Part shown: in pieces, positions 63,835-64,000 of the stretch
How the letters are laid out: the number at the start of each line of letters is the position of its first letter
How positions within the stretch are numbered: position 1 is the first letter of the stretch
NCBI RefSeq assembly: GCF_003855495.1
Contig: NZ_CP034086.1
Coordinates: forward strand, 744,001-808,000
Origin: Methylocystis rosea
GTDB taxonomy: Bacteria; Pseudomonadota; Alphaproteobacteria; Rhizobiales; Beijerinckiaceae
DNA length: 64,000 nt
Direction: 5' to 3'
Notes under the pieces: generated by a model
What the model saw: only the letters and a program-made list of their open reading frames with translations
The model's database searches: none
What the model was told of the DNA's origin: nothing
Program-made: the position numbers and the translations under genes

Positions 63835-64000
63835 ATGCTCACGATCAACGATCTCGTCTACCGGCTCGGCGGCCGGCTGCTGTTCGACCACGCCGGGGTG
63901 TTCCTGCCGGGGCGCTCCCGCGCGGGCTTCGTCGGCCGTAACGGCGCCGGCAAGACCACGCTGTTCCGGCTGATCAGCGGCGAAATCGCCCCGGAAAGCG
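63835..64000 (+). CDS. ABC-F family ATP-binding protein (N-terminal part; runs off the window)
   Basis: The first 55 residues are visible, MLTINDLVYRLGGRLLFDHAGVFLPGRS followed by Walker A VGRNGAGKTTLFRLISGE. The opening is that of ABC-F translation factors (Uup/EttA/YheS type), which have two ABC domains and no membrane part. The ATG is 143 nt after the tRNA-Glu 5' end. The remainder is outside the window. Confidence 0.88.
   Translation, partial: MLTINDLVYRLGGRLLFDHAGVFLPGRSRAGFVGRNGAGKTTLFRLISGEIAPES

Overview
The window is high-GC chromosomal DNA from an alphaproteobacterium of the Hyphomicrobiales type. A crotonyl-CoA carboxylase/reductase (ethylmalonyl-CoA pathway) and a molybdenum formate dehydrogenase of the Fds type suggest a C1-using lineage such as Methylocystis/Methylosinus or a relative. 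This placement is inferred from gene content and protein style. No rRNA or C1-specific marker such as pmoA or mxaF is present to prove it.

Layout. 1-17.6 kb is housekeeping: clpA (cut by the window edge) and clpS, an RhlE-type RNA helicase, a HIT hydrolase, a lipoprotein-kdsB-pheA operon, rpmG, topA-rnr, a cupin, tRNA-Cys(GCA), an AsmA-like protein, a single-domain response regulator and a DUF423 membrane protein. 17.9-25.5 kb holds an M48 membrane protease and a five-gene oxidation cluster: Tat-exported IorB-type molybdo-hydroxylase, IorA-type 2Fe-2S subunit, c-type cytochrome, an exported unknown and a polysaccharide-deacetylase-fold protein. 26.6-31.2 kb has a Crp/Fnr regulator and a formate dehydrogenase operon whose FdsA is split into two overlapping genes and which lacks FdsG and FdsB. 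31.5-46.6 kb carries pyrC with a DUF6671 gene, an isolated bioA, an orphan cysD, ccr with a divergent LysR gene, a second LysR gene of the same class, a complete tripartite efflux operon (MFS, outer-membrane factor, membrane fusion protein) and an unknown membrane protein.

46.93-63.66 kb is an integrated element about 16.7 kb long. It sits in the 3' part of tRNA-Glu(TTC) and is bounded by 48-bp perfect direct repeats. Its core reads like a P4/PICI-type phage satellite: tyrosine integrase, unknown gene, AlpA-like HTH protein, SF2 helicase, P4-type D5/SF3 helicase, an iteron-like putative origin, a small-terminase-like gene, an unknown gene, a large terminase and three small unknowns, but no capsid, portal or tail genes. 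Behind the core lies lower-GC cargo that looks like anti-phage defence: a UDG-fold protein, a PD-(D/E)XK-like protein, and a two-gene operon of an OLD-family ATPase-TOPRIM protein with a protein carrying a possible D...QxK nuclease core; a YCII-family protein ends the element.

The strongest signal not explained by gene calls is a repeated TTGGACA motif in 11-bp (one helical turn) tandem phase. It occurs just upstream of the integrase, just upstream of the terminase operon and just inside attR, and as an inverted pair upstream of the alpA-like gene. This suggests one element-encoded protein controls integration/excision, its own synthesis and packaging. After the element come the intact tRNA-Glu and the start of an ABC-F gene, cut by the window edge.
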